A stretch of DNA of 40,323 nt. It comes from Bradyrhizobiaceae bacterium. GTDB lineage: Bacteria; Pseudomonadota; Alphaproteobacteria; Rhizobiales; Xanthobacteraceae. A model generated the notes under the pieces. It was not told where the DNA came from and ran no database searches. It saw nothing but the letters and a program-made list of their open reading frames with translations. Shown here piece after piece: positions 17,721 through 26,034 of this stretch. How positions within the stretch are numbered: the stretch's first letter is position 1; each line of letters begins with the position of its first letter. The position numbers were made by a program, and so were the translations under genes. Where the stretch lies: assembly GCA_947481685.1 (NCBI GenBank), contig CANKHA010000022.1, positions 1-40,323 on the forward strand, written 5' to 3'.

Positions 17721-19781
17721 ATGTCGGTAAAACAAATCGGTATCGAGCTCCGTCCGAAGTCAGGTTCCTGGCTGCTGGAACCGGAAACCGGCGTGGAGGT
17801 CATCGACGGCGTTACGTACGCCGTGTCCCTGCCCTACTGGCTGCGGCTCAACCCCACAAAAAAGTTGTGCAAATGCCGGTGGGTCAGAATCCGATATTCC
17901 GCCGGTTTTTTCGATGAGCCGGTCCGGCCGCTCATCCGATTCAATACGCGGTCAGGAAATTCTTTCGTTCAACCCATGAATGGGGCGATTCTTGGCAGCG
18001 CCGAATGGATAGGCCGCATCCCCGACGAAACCGTATCGGTTTCCATCAGCCCAGGGCGACAACTTGGGCCATTTTCTTTCCGCATCGATCGCATCGACGT
18101 TCTGTCGCGCCCAAGACTGGTGCAAGGTGGATTTTTCATTGATCCGCTCTGGGCGCTTTGGGCTATCCGTTCGCGCATGTTGGATTCACGACAGGAAGCT
18201 TGGCAGTCGGTCAAATTCGCGTTGGGTGGAACGCCTTTCGATCAATACGGCGGCTGGGCCGCTCACATGACACGCCCTTTCGATCCTGTTGGTTTTGACC
18301 GACCGCGTGTCAGTTGGCGCGGCGCACCGCAGCTCCGTTTCATCATGTCTCTTGATGGTCGCCCGGAAGATCTTCAGGAAACACTGCTCTCTTTACGATC
18401 GCAAATAAACGATTGCTGGTCGCTCCATGCGCTCGCGGATGACAATGCAGACCCCATTCTCCTGGCAAAATTTCGCGAAGAAGCAGCGACGGACAAGCGC
18501 CTGTTTGAAATTGATCCCGCCGTTCAGACCAATTTCGAGGACGATGACCGGATCGCCGTGATTCATCCCGGGGACCGCCTGCCACCCTATGCCCTCGGAA
18601 TTGTAGCCGAGGCGCTTCTGGATAAACCCGAACTAGCGGCGCTTTACTCAGATGAAGATGCCTTGGGACAAGAGAACCTTCTGGCTCCGATCCTCAAGCC
18701 GGATTGGAGTCCGATCTTCCATCGTACCATCCCCTATATCGGTCGCATGGCCTTCATTCGACACCGAAACCTCGTCGCGGCAGGCCTGACCGCTAACGCG
18801 TTATTGTTAGACGAACAAGCAACGCTCCACCGGTTGCTTGATGAGCTGGATTCCAGAAGCGTCGGTCATGTTCGCCGCATTTTGTATCATCGTAAAAAGC
18901 CAAAACCCGGTCCGGTGGTCGTGGCACGCGCTGTGGAAACACCCACGGAGCCCGAGCCAGATTGGCCGGAAGTTTCGGTCGTCATTCCCACACGAGACCG
19001 TGCAAACCTGCTTGCTGCCTGTGTACGCGGACTTAAGGAAAAAACAGACTACCCCTCGTTCAATGTGGTGATCGTCGACAATGGGAGCAAACAGCCCAAA
19101 GCTCTCGCACTACTCGACCAATTGCGCGGCGATCAACGTTTTCGCGTCCTTGAGCGCCCAGAGCCGTTCAATTATGCCAAGCTCAGCAATGACGGCGCGC
19201 GCGCCACAACCTCGCCGATGCTGGTCTTCCTCAACAACGATATCCGCATGATCGATTCCGGATGGCTGAAGGCCATCGTTCGCCTTGCGATGAAGCCCCA
19301 GGTCGGAGTCGTCGGCGCAAAATTGCTTTTCCCAAATGGAAAGATCCAGCATGCCGGAGTCGTTTTGGGCATGGGCGGTATCAGTGGTCACATTTACCGC
19401 AGGGGAGCCAAACGCATGAGTGGCTACCTCCAGCAAGCCTTGAATACCCGTGAGATGATGGCGGTAACCGGAGCCTGCATCGCCATCGATCGCGCAAAAT
19501 TCGAAGCTGTGGGTGGTTTCGACGCCGAGAACCTTCCGGTCGATCTCAACGATATGGATCTCTGCCTTCGGGTCGGGGAGCAAGGCTGGACCAATGTCTG
19601 GGCAGCAGATGCGCTATTGACGCACGTACAATCGGCCAGCCGGGGCTCAGAACGAAATCCGTTCGACCAGTATCGGCAGGAAAGGGCATATTTTATCCGA
19701 CGCTGGATGGAAGCGATTCGTGACGACCCCTATTTTCATCCCGGGTTTTCGTTGTCGGCTCATCGGCCCGTTCTCGCTTAG
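17721..19781 (+). CDS. Two-domain GT2-family glycosyltransferase (RfbC-type O-antigen/capsule enzyme)
   Basis: 686 residues in three parts. Residues 1-200 are a probably beta-rich region I do not recognise. Residues 204-400 resemble a first GT-A domain, with YSDEDALG and LKPDWSP typical of the N-terminal half of RfbC-like proteins. Residues 415-665 are a clear catalytic GT2 domain: VSVVIPTRD (418-426), metal/nucleotide site NND (505-507), acceptor-side NDMD (610-613). Such proteins assemble O-antigen or capsule glycans on the cytoplasmic face. The ATG at 17721 is used since upstream codons overlap the previous gene; no strong ribosome site is visible. Donor sugar is unknown; rhamnose is plausible given the rfb genes nearby. 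Confidence 0.88.
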   Translation: MSVKQIGIELRPKSGSWLLEPETGVEVIDGVTYAVSLPYWLRLNPTKKLCKCRWVRIRYSAGFFDEPVRPLIRFNTRSGNSFVQPMNGAILGSAEWIGRIPDETVSVSISPGRQLGPFSFRIDRIDVLSRPRLVQGGFFIDPLWALWAIRSRMLDSRQEAWQSVKFALGGTPFDQYGGWAAHMTRPFDPVGFDRPRVSWRGAPQLRFIMSLDGRPEDLQETLLSLRSQINDCWSLHALADDNADPILLAKFREEAATDKRLFEIDPAVQTNFEDDDRIAVIHPGDRLPPYALGIVAEALLDKPELAALYSDEDALGQENLLAPILKPDWSPIFHRTIPYIGRMAFIRHRNLVAAGLTANALLLDEQATLHRLLDELDSRSVGHVRRILYHRKKPKPGPVVVARAVETPTEPEPDWPEVSVVIPTRDRANLLAACVRGLKEKTDYPSFNVVIVDNGSKQPKALALLDQLRGDQRFRVLERPEPFNYAKLSNDGARATTSPMLVFLNNDIRMIDSGWLKAIVRLAMKPQVGVVGAKLLFPNGKIQHAGVVLGMGGISGHIYRRGAKRMSGYLQQALNTREMMAVTGACIAIDRAKFEAVGGFDAENLPVDLNDMDLCLRVGEQGWTNVWAADALLTHVQSASRGSERNPFDQYRQERAYFIRRWMEAIRDDPYFHPGFSLSAHRPVLA

Positions 19782-19832
19782 CAAACGGCTCAAAAAGGAT
19801 TAAGTCGGGTGCCTGAAAAAGCCCTGCAAACA

Positions 19833-19855
19833 AGGCTGGCTGGCAAAGCCAGCCT
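19833..19855. repeat. Perfect 9-bp inverted repeat (RNA hairpin) between two plus-strand genes
   Basis: Arms AGGCTGGCT (19833-19841) and AGCCAGCCT (19847-19855) surround a 5-nt loop. No T-run follows, so it is not a standard terminator. It sits 28 bp before the next ATG and could be an attenuating or stabilising hairpin or a dispersed palindromic element. Only one copy was noticed here. Confidence 0.6.
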
Positions 19856-19882
19856 ACCGGTCCAGGGACGGAGCTGGTTTTA

Positions 19883-20713
19883 ATGGCGCAGTGTATTTAT
19901 TGCGGACAACCTGCGGGCTTTCTGCGCAAGCGGCATGCACAATGTCATGAGCGGCACACGCGCGCGCTCGCGATGATCCCCGAGTTGTTCGCCAAAGCCT
20001 TGCATAGCGCGCTTCCTGCGACGCGATTTGGCCAGATGCTGAAAGAGGCGGCCGGCGCGTCTTTCATCAAGCCGCGCGACCTCGGCGCACTCTGCATCGG
20101 CGGCATAAGCCACATGATCGACGCGGTGCTGGAAGAACGCCTTCTGACGGCCACGGAAGAGGAGCGCATCAAGGAAATCAAGGATGCACTCGGTTCCGGC
20201 ATCGCAGACATGGCAGATCTGGATGAGAAACTGATCAAGGTTTCCATCTTGCGAGAACTGAAGGCCGGCCAGCTTCCGGATCGCGTCACAGTGCTTGGGC
20301 CAATGCCCATTGAATTGCGTCAGCACGAAACTGTCGTCTGGCTTTTCAATAACGTCGTTTCGTTTAGAATGCGCGCACCGGCGACTCCCACCCCTCCCCA
20401 AACCGGGATCGGATTTCCGGCAACCGACAAAGACCTGTATTGCGGCATTCGCGCGTTTGCCGGCGACCCACTGCCGATGGATGAACTTGTCGAGGAAGCC
20501 ACAGGCGACCTCATGCTTACAAATCGTAATATCTATTTCATCTTCGGTGACGGTCAGCGGCGTATTCCGGTGACCAAAATCACTGCATTGCAACCGCGCG
20601 CGGACGGCATCCAAATTACCTGTGAAGAACCACAGGGTCGCTCGCGCACTTTCAAGCTGGACGACCCCTGGCTGGCGGCCAATCTGATCGTGGGTCTGGT
20701 GAAGATTGCCTGA
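19883..20713 (+). CDS. Unrecognised protein: N-terminal zinc-finger-like motif plus C-terminal PH-like domain
   Basis: 276 residues, family not recognised. The N-terminus has C4xxC7 and, after 13 residues, C21-H22xxH25, a plausible single zinc site. The middle (about 30-140) is probably helical. From about 205 the pattern GDLMLTNRNIYFIF, then RRIPVTKI and a dgIqI-like strand, is what bacterial PH/GRAM-like domains show (turn-rich beta strands, then the closing helix at 258-275). No signal peptide or membrane segment is evident. It ends 11 bp before the convergent KpsT-like gene. An open frame on the opposite strand of similar length is judged a shadow. A cytosolic membrane- or protein-binding adaptor is a guess. 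Confidence 0.75.
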   Translation: MAQCIYCGQPAGFLRKRHAQCHERHTRALAMIPELFAKALHSALPATRFGQMLKEAAGASFIKPRDLGALCIGGISHMIDAVLEERLLTATEEERIKEIKDALGSGIADMADLDEKLIKVSILRELKAGQLPDRVTVLGPMPIELRQHETVVWLFNNVVSFRMRAPATPTPPQTGIGFPATDKDLYCGIRAFAGDPLPMDELVEEATGDLMLTNRNIYFIFGDGQRRIPVTKITALQPRADGIQITCEEPQGRSRTFKLDDPWLAANLIVGLVKIA

Positions 20714-20724
20714 CCGGCTGCCCA

Positions 20725-21447
20725 CTAGTTTTCAGAATCCGTTTCCTCACGCCGCTTCCTTTTTTCCGGCCGCTTTCCGGGACTATCCTCTGCAGGGATT
20801 TTTGCAACAGCTGCGAGGGCACCTTCGATATCTTTCGTCAACAAGATATTGCCGTTGTGTAGAATAAGAGCCATGTCGCAGAATTCCCGGATAAAGCTGG
20901 CATTGCTCGTCGCCATAATCATCCCGCAGGTGCGCGCCCGCGCTTCGAAGAGAGAAAATACTTCCGTCTTTTCTTCCCGTTTTCCCATCGCCGCCACTTC
21001 TTCCCCCAGCAGATACACGTCAAACGGGACGCTGTAGGAAAGCACCTGGTTAAAATCCGCCCGCTTTCGGGCGGGCATCTCGCGATAAGGTCGATCGAAA
21101 GCCGGCCCGAGCCGCATCACTTTCTTCACAAAATCGACGACCTCATCGACATCCGCACCGTAAAGTCTCGCAACGTGGGCGACATTTCCACGAATCGACA
21201 GATCACGCGAGAAACCGCCTATCTTTCCAACAGGAAAGGAGACTCGCGCGTTTCGTACAATCGTACCCGATGTCGGAAATTCTATTCCCGCAAGCAGCTT
21301 TATAAAAATGCGCTTGTCTGTTTCAGATGGCCCAAGCACGGCTATCCGCCGATTACTCGGAATCCTCAGGCTGACGTCAGCCAGAACTTCTCGCCGCCCG
21401 GCATGGCTGCCGCCCACAGTTTTCTCAACACGATCGAAAATGATCAT
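20725..21447 (-). CDS. KpsT/Wzt-like ABC ATPase homologue with degenerate nucleotide site
   Basis: 240 residues, homologous in layout to KpsT, the nucleotide-binding subunit of capsule exporters, and paired with a KpsM-like permease (start and permease stop overlap as TAATG). Every catalytic motif is altered. Walker A reads GPSETDKR (39-46), with the final Gly replaced by Asp and Ser/Thr by Arg. The signature position reads YREMPARKR (121-129), lacking SGG. Walker B reads FDVYLLGEE (142-150), with the Asp replaced by Gly148. The H-loop has Asn182 in place of His. The frame is intact throughout, so this is not simple decay. A lysine/arginine-rich tail follows (about 222-240). ATP hydrolysis by this subunit alone is unlikely. 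Confidence 0.85.
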   Translation of the reverse strand: MIIFDRVEKTVGGSHAGRREVLADVSLRIPSNRRIAVLGPSETDKRIFIKLLAGIEFPTSGTIVRNARVSFPVGKIGGFSRDLSIRGNVAHVARLYGADVDEVVDFVKKVMRLGPAFDRPYREMPARKRADFNQVLSYSVPFDVYLLGEEVAAMGKREEKTEVFSLFEARARTCGMIMATSNASFIREFCDMALILHNGNILLTKDIEGALAAVAKIPAEDSPGKRPEKRKRREETDSEN

Positions 21448-22220
21448 TACGATTCGGACTTTCGCGTCACGCGCTCGAGAACAAGGCCGAAAAAAACAAA
21501 GAAAACCGCGCAGTAGAAAAGATAAGGTCGATCGAGCAACAGAGCCGGATACCGCGGATAAAATCCAAGTTTGAACAATTGGATTGCATGCAGCAGCGGG
21601 TTATAGGCCATCACTTCACGCGCATCCGGCGAGAGAAAATCGGGAACAAACATAACGCCTGTCAGCACCATGAGCGAGCGCGATATTACGGCGGACACAA
21701 AACTCCAAAGCTGCCATTTCCGCATGAGCACAAGGTTGACTATTCCCCACCCAAAGCCAAGCGCGACAATCGCCATGCACGCTTGGAACACTTTTGCCAA
21801 GTCGTACGGTGCCGCATCCCAGGTGACAAAAAAGTAGAGCCCCCCGAAAAGAAATAATCCAAGAACCGAATAGTCGATGATCCTCAAGATAACATGCACG
21901 AGAATATGATCGAGCCTTTGCTCGATCGGAAATCGCCTTCTGGGATTGCTGATGGCACCGCTCATGCGGCGCGAGATATAAATAAACAAATAGAGCGGGA
22001 AGAACCCTGTCGCATAAAACAAGATGGGAGATCCACCCAGCGGCGAACCTTGGCGCCGCCCCAAAAAATAAAACAGGAAACTCAGCAACCCAATGAGGAA
22101 AATGGGCTCGACCAGATTCGCGATAGTTTCCATCGGAGCCTGACGACGGCTTTCTTCCTCCCGCCGCAGAAGCGCACCCAAAATTTCGAGATGCCGCTGG
22201 AAGGCAGAAATGAGCTTCAT
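21447..22220 (-). CDS. kpsM: KpsM/Wzm-like ABC-2 polysaccharide export permease
   Basis: 257-residue inner-membrane protein with six hydrophobic segments, at about 37-55, 68-88, 112-130, 143-163, 172-190 and 228-246. This is the ABC-2 transporter layout used to export lipid-linked capsular or O-antigen chains. It starts 64 bp after rfbB on the same strand and its stop overlaps the start of the KpsT-like gene, so rfbA-rfbB-kpsM-kpsT reads as one operon. The N-terminal amphipathic RREEESRRQAPMET resembles the coupling region of KpsM proteins. The symbol is by family and context; Wzm is the O-antigen equivalent. Confidence 0.87.
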   Translation of the reverse strand: MKLISAFQRHLEILGALLRREEESRRQAPMETIANLVEPIFLIGLLSFLFYFLGRRQGSPLGGSPILFYATGFFPLYLFIYISRRMSGAISNPRRRFPIEQRLDHILVHVILRIIDYSVLGLFLFGGLYFFVTWDAAPYDLAKVFQACMAIVALGFGWGIVNLVLMRKWQLWSFVSAVISRSLMVLTGVMFVPDFLSPDAREVMAYNPLLHAIQLFKLGFYPRYPALLLDRPYLFYCAVFFVFFGLVLERVTRKSES

Positions 22221-22284
22221 CGTCTATCGGCAGTCGCTGCGGAAACTTCGGACATTCGTCACGCTCAGGCTAAATGGGTTGACG

Positions 22285-23367
22285 TTAACGGCCCTCAAGA
22301 CCTACGCGCTCGACACGGTAGCCACGGCGCAGAATATCTTCCCACCATATTTTATTTTCCAGATACCAACGCACCGTCCGCGCCATGCCCGATGAAAACG
22401 ACTCACGCGGTTGCCATCCTAACGCGCGCTCTATTTTTGAGGGATCAATCGCGTAACGCCTGTCGTGACCGGGACGATCGGGAACAAAGCTAATGAGTTC
22501 CCGACGCGAACCGGTTTGGGATGGACACTGCGCATCGAGCAGATCACAGATCGCTTCCACGACTTCACGGTTGGTGCGCTCGCTACGTGCGCCGATATTG
22601 TACGTTTCTCCAACAGCACCGCGATCCAGGACAAGCGCCAAAGCCCGCGCGTGATCTTCAACGTAGAGCCAGTCGCGAATATTCATCCCGTCGCCGTAGA
22701 CCGGCAGCGATTCACCGGCAAGACCCTTGAGGATCATGTGGGGAATCAACTTCTCCGGAAAATGGTAAGGCCCGTAGTTGTTGGAACAATTCGTAAGCAA
22801 CGTAGGCAAACCATACGTTTCATGCCAGGCGCGCACGAGATGATCGGACCCCGCCTTGGTTGCGGAATATGGTGAGTTAGGCGCGTAAGGCGACTCCTCG
22901 GTAAACAAACCTTCGTCGGCAAGCGAACCAAAAACTTCGTCCGTCGAAACGTGGAGCAGCCTGAACCGGTCACGCTGCTCTGACCCCAGGTTTTGCCAAT
23001 AACGAAGCGTCTCCTGAAGCAGGGTGAAAGTCCCAACCAGATTTGTTTGCACAAAAACAGAAGGGCCATCGATGGAACGATCGACATGGCTTTCGGCGGC
23101 AAGATTCATGATGCCGACTGGTTGATACCGCTCGAAAATACGCCGAAGCGCATTTCCGTCGCAAATATCTAACTTCTCCAGCTTGTAGCGCGCATGTCCA
23201 TTCGCCTGCGGTATCGACGCGAGATTTGCTGCGTAGGTAAGCTTGTCGACATTAACGACGTTCGCGTGCGTTTCTTCCAGCAAATAGCGAACAACGGCGG
23301 AGCCGATAAACCCCGCTCCCCCCGTCACAACAATCGTATGGTTCGCGAACGCGTCGGGTGAAAGCAT
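22285..23367 (-). CDS. rfbB: dTDP-glucose 4,6-dehydratase
   Basis: 360-residue extended SDR, second step of dTDP-L-rhamnose synthesis, converting dTDP-glucose to dTDP-4-keto-6-deoxyglucose. NAD motif TGGAGFIG at 15-22; catalytic T142-D143-E144 and Y167xxxK171 (YSATK) are present, as is the family segment [14 protein letters not shown]. The length is normal for RmlB. The start codon directly abuts the rfbA stop (TAG then ATG), implying coupling. The product supplies rfbC and rfbD on the divergent transcript. Confidence 0.95.
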   Translation of the reverse strand: MLSPDAFANHTIVVTGGAGFIGSAVVRYLLEETHANVVNVDKLTYAANLASIPQANGHARYKLEKLDICDGNALRRIFERYQPVGIMNLAAESHVDRSIDGPSVFVQTNLVGTFTLLQETLRYWQNLGSEQRDRFRLLHVSTDEVFGSLADEGLFTEESPYAPNSPYSATKAGSDHLVRAWHETYGLPTLLTNCSNNYGPYHFPEKLIPHMILKGLAGESLPVYGDGMNIRDWLYVEDHARALALVLDRGAVGETYNIGARSERTNREVVEAICDLLDAQCPSQTGSRRELISFVPDRPGHDRRYAIDPSKIERALGWQPRESFSSGMARTVRWYLENKIWWEDILRRGYRVERVGLEGR

Positions 23368-24267
23368 CTAATAACCTGCAGACACTTCGCCCGCCTCCTC
23401 CACCGAGGCGTGCACGGAAAGAAGATATTGCCCGTAACTGCTTTTCGACGACCGCTTCGCGAGAGCCAGGAAGTCAGCACTGGAAATAAATCCCATGCGG
23501 AACGCAATTTCTTCGGGGCAGGCAATACGCAGCCCCTGACGCTGTTCCAGAATCTGCACAAACGTGCTTGCTTCGATCAATGAGGTATGCGTGCCGGTGT
23601 CCAGCCAGGCAAAACCACGTCCCAATATCTCTACCGAAAGAGTACCCGCCTCCATGTAAGCCCGGTTGACGTCGGTAATTTCCAGCTCTCCCCGCTCGCT
23701 GGGACGGATCGACGCGGCAACATCCAGGACTTTATTGTCGTAAAAGTAGAGTCCGGTCACGGCATAATTCGATTTGGGTTCGGCCGGCTTTTCCTCGATC
23801 GAGATTCCGCGGCCTCCCTGACCGATTTCAACTACCCCGTAGCGTTCCGGATCGTTAACGCGATAGGCAAAGACCGTTGCCCCGCTCGCGGATTGCTGTG
23901 CCTTCGAGAGAACCTGCGAAAGGCCATGTCCGTAAAAAATGTTGTCGCCGAGAATCAAGGAGACACGGTCGGTGCCGATGAAATCCCGCCCAATAATGAA
24001 GGCCTCGGCAATTCCGCGCGGCTGATCCTGCACGGCATAGCGAAACTGAACCCCGAATTGAGATCCGTCGCCCAACAGGCGCTCGAATAACAGCATATCC
24101 TGTGGAGTCGAGATGATCAAAATCTCGCGGATGCCAGCCAGCATCAACGTGGACAGCGAGTAATAGATCATTGGTTTGTCGAAGACTGGCAGCAACTGCT
24201 TCGAAATAACGGCGGTGGCAGGGTAAAGCCTCGTACCGCCCCCACCGGCCAAAATAATGCCCTTCAT
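23368..24267 (-). CDS. rfbA: Glucose-1-phosphate thymidylyltransferase
   Basis: 299-residue RmlA, first step of dTDP-L-rhamnose synthesis (glucose-1-phosphate plus dTTP to dTDP-glucose). The nucleotide loop [11 protein letters not shown] is at 6-16, and [13 protein letters not shown] follows at 24-36. The frame stays open upstream to 24330, but the family start MKGIILAGG at 24267, with GGAG about 10 nt ahead, is preferred. First gene of rfbA-rfbB-kpsM-kpsT-like and divergent from rfbC. Confidence 0.95.
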   Translation of the reverse strand: MKGIILAGGGGTRLYPATAVISKQLLPVFDKPMIYYSLSTLMLAGIREILIISTPQDMLLFERLLGDGSQFGVQFRYAVQDQPRGIAEAFIIGRDFIGTDRVSLILGDNIFYGHGLSQVLSKAQQSASGATVFAYRVNDPERYGVVEIGQGGRGISIEEKPAEPKSNYAVTGLYFYDNKVLDVAASIRPSERGELEITDVNRAYMEAGTLSVEILGRGFAWLDTGTHTSLIEASTFVQILEQRQGLRIACPEEIAFRMGFISSADFLALAKRSSKSSYGQYLLSVHASVEEAGEVSAGY

Positions 24268-24379
24268 CGACTCGCTCCGGCTAAGCTCAAAGTTACGCGC
24301 CTTGCCTTCATTTAGCACAGCATCATACACTCAAGCATCTGATTGAATAACAAAGACATACGCACCCTGTATATCGTCA

Positions 24380-24931
24380 ATGCAAGTATCTAAGACAGAG
24401 ATTCCTGGCGTTCTGGTTATCACGCCGCAGCGCGTCGTTGATTCGCGAGGGTTCTTTGCCGAGACATTTCAGGCCGAACGTTATGCTTCCGCGGGCATGC
24501 CCTACCCTTTTGTGCAGGACAATTGGTCGCGATCAAGGCGCGGCGTCCTGAGGGGACTGCACCTGCAAAATCCAAAATCTCAAGGCAAGCTGGTGAGTGT
24601 GACGAGCGGACGTGTTCTGGATGTTGCCGTGGATGTCCGGGTGGGTAGTCCGGCTTTTGGGCGCCATGTGACGGTAGAACTTACCGAAGATAACGGGTTT
24701 CAATTTTTCCTACCGCGGGGCTGCGCGCATGGCTTTATCGTATTATCTGAAACCGCAGATTTTGTTTATAAATGCGATGAGTATTACAGCCCGCAGGACG
24801 AAATCGCCGTGCGGTGGGATGACCCCGCGCTCGGCATTGACTGGCGTATTTCCGATCCCATTCTCGGCGCACGCGATGCTGCGGCGCCTTTGCTGTCCGA
24901 AATATCCCACTTGCCAAAATTTGAAGCCTGA
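24380..24931 (+). CDS. rfbC: dTDP-4-dehydrorhamnose 3,5-epimerase
   Basis: 183-residue cupin-fold epimerase, third step of dTDP-L-rhamnose synthesis. Hallmarks: DSRGFFAETF at 21-30, catalytic H61 in LRGLHLQ, PRGCAHGF at 112-119 and YKCDEYYSP at 130-138. The length matches RmlC. No Shine-Dalgarno sequence precedes the ATG; TATAT lies only about 6 nt before it, so a very short or leaderless message is possible. Two bases separate it from rfbD. Confidence 0.95.
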   Translation: MQVSKTEIPGVLVITPQRVVDSRGFFAETFQAERYASAGMPYPFVQDNWSRSRRGVLRGLHLQNPKSQGKLVSVTSGRVLDVAVDVRVGSPAFGRHVTVELTEDNGFQFFLPRGCAHGFIVLSETADFVYKCDEYYSPQDEIAVRWDDPALGIDWRISDPILGARDAAAPLLSEISHLPKFEA

Positions 24932-24933
24932 CC

Positions 24934-25833
24934 ATGCATTTTTTGGTCACCGGAATTTCCGGACAGATTGGCAGCGAAGCGGCGCAGTCCTTTGCCCGAC
25001 TGGGGAATGTGATCGCAGCGGATCGAAACGTCCTCGATCTCTCTCAGCCCCACATGCTTTCTGCGCGCCTCGATGAATTGAAACCCGACGTGATCGTCAA
25101 CGCTGCTGCTTACACCACAGTCGATCGCGCCGAAGACGAACGCGAGCTGGCGTTCACGGTCAATGCCGAAAGTCCGGGTATCATGGCTCAGTGGGCGGCG
25201 GCGCACGGCGCTCCATTTGTGCATCTTTCAACCGATTACGTATTCGACGGCTCCGGAGAAATGCCCTGGCGTGAGGACGATGTCGCCGCACCTCTCAGCG
25301 TCTACGGCGCGAGCAAGTTTGCCGGAGAGCAACGGATTCGCGCGGCAGCAGGTCACCATCTCATCGTGAGAACATCGTGGATCTATGCGGCACATGGCGC
25401 AAACTTTCTTCGAACGATATCTCGGCTGGCGAGAGAAAAGGAAGAGTTGAAAATTGTTGCAGACCAGATTGGCGCTCCGACCTCCGCAGCTTTCGTCGCC
25501 ACCAGACTGACTAAAATCGTTCAAGCCAATATGGAAGACCTGCCCGCTGCCTTTTCCCGATGCGGCGGCGTCCTTCATATGGCAGCCACCGGTCACACCA
25601 GTTGGCATGGTTTCGCGTCGACGATCGTCGAAGGTCTGCGGCAGCGAGGCGTCATTTTGGCAGTTCGGCGCATCCTGCCGATTCCATCCGAGGCCTATCC
25701 GACAAAAGCCGTCCGGCCCCGGAACTCTCGCCTCGATCTGACACGATTACGGGAGTGCTTTGAGATACGTCCCCCGTCCTGGCAGGCCCTGCTGGAGCCT
25801 GAAATCGATGGGCTCGCTCCCCCGCAAACCTGA
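24934..25833 (+). CDS. rfbD: dTDP-4-dehydrorhamnose reductase
   Basis: 299-residue RmlD, last step to dTDP-L-rhamnose. The NAD(P)H loop TGISGQIG is at 6-13, NAAAYT at 56-61, STDYVFDG at 99-106 and the catalytic Y124xxxK128 in YGASK. It follows rfbC by two bases. With rfbA and rfbB the full four-enzyme pathway is present, so the glycan made here or elsewhere in the cell contains rhamnose. Confidence 0.95.
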   Translation: MHFLVTGISGQIGSEAAQSFARLGNVIAADRNVLDLSQPHMLSARLDELKPDVIVNAAAYTTVDRAEDERELAFTVNAESPGIMAQWAAAHGAPFVHLSTDYVFDGSGEMPWREDDVAAPLSVYGASKFAGEQRIRAAAGHHLIVRTSWIYAAHGANFLRTISRLAREKEELKIVADQIGAPTSAAFVATRLTKIVQANMEDLPAAFSRCGGVLHMAATGHTSWHGFASTIVEGLRQRGVILAVRRILPIPSEAYPTKAVRPRNSRLDLTRLRECFEIRPPSWQALLEPEIDGLAPPQT

Positions 25834-26034
25834 GGAAAATGCTATATTTTGTGGCAGCGCGACGGTAATCTGCGAGTAATTGGGAGGAATTCCCCACCTG
25901 TGGCGCAAAAGGCGCTGTGGACGTCATTCGGTTGAGAACCCGCGTTGTTCATTGCGGTAAGTCGAATCCTCCCGTAGAAACGGGAACTTCGGGCGTCTGG
26001 GGGGACGAATTTAAGGGTTTTGGTATATCCGGGC

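Noticed and set aside
19880-20725. Minus-strand open frame of 281 codons opposite the zinc-finger/PH-like gene
   Set aside because: The two strands compete, but only the plus strand shows an ordered Cys/His motif and a PH-like strand pattern. The minus frame also runs over the end of the KpsT-like gene.
20725-21447. KpsT-like gene as a frameshifted pseudogene
   Set aside because: The frame is intact from start to stop, the flanking structural segments are preserved, and the start overlaps the permease stop. The changes are point substitutions at motif positions.
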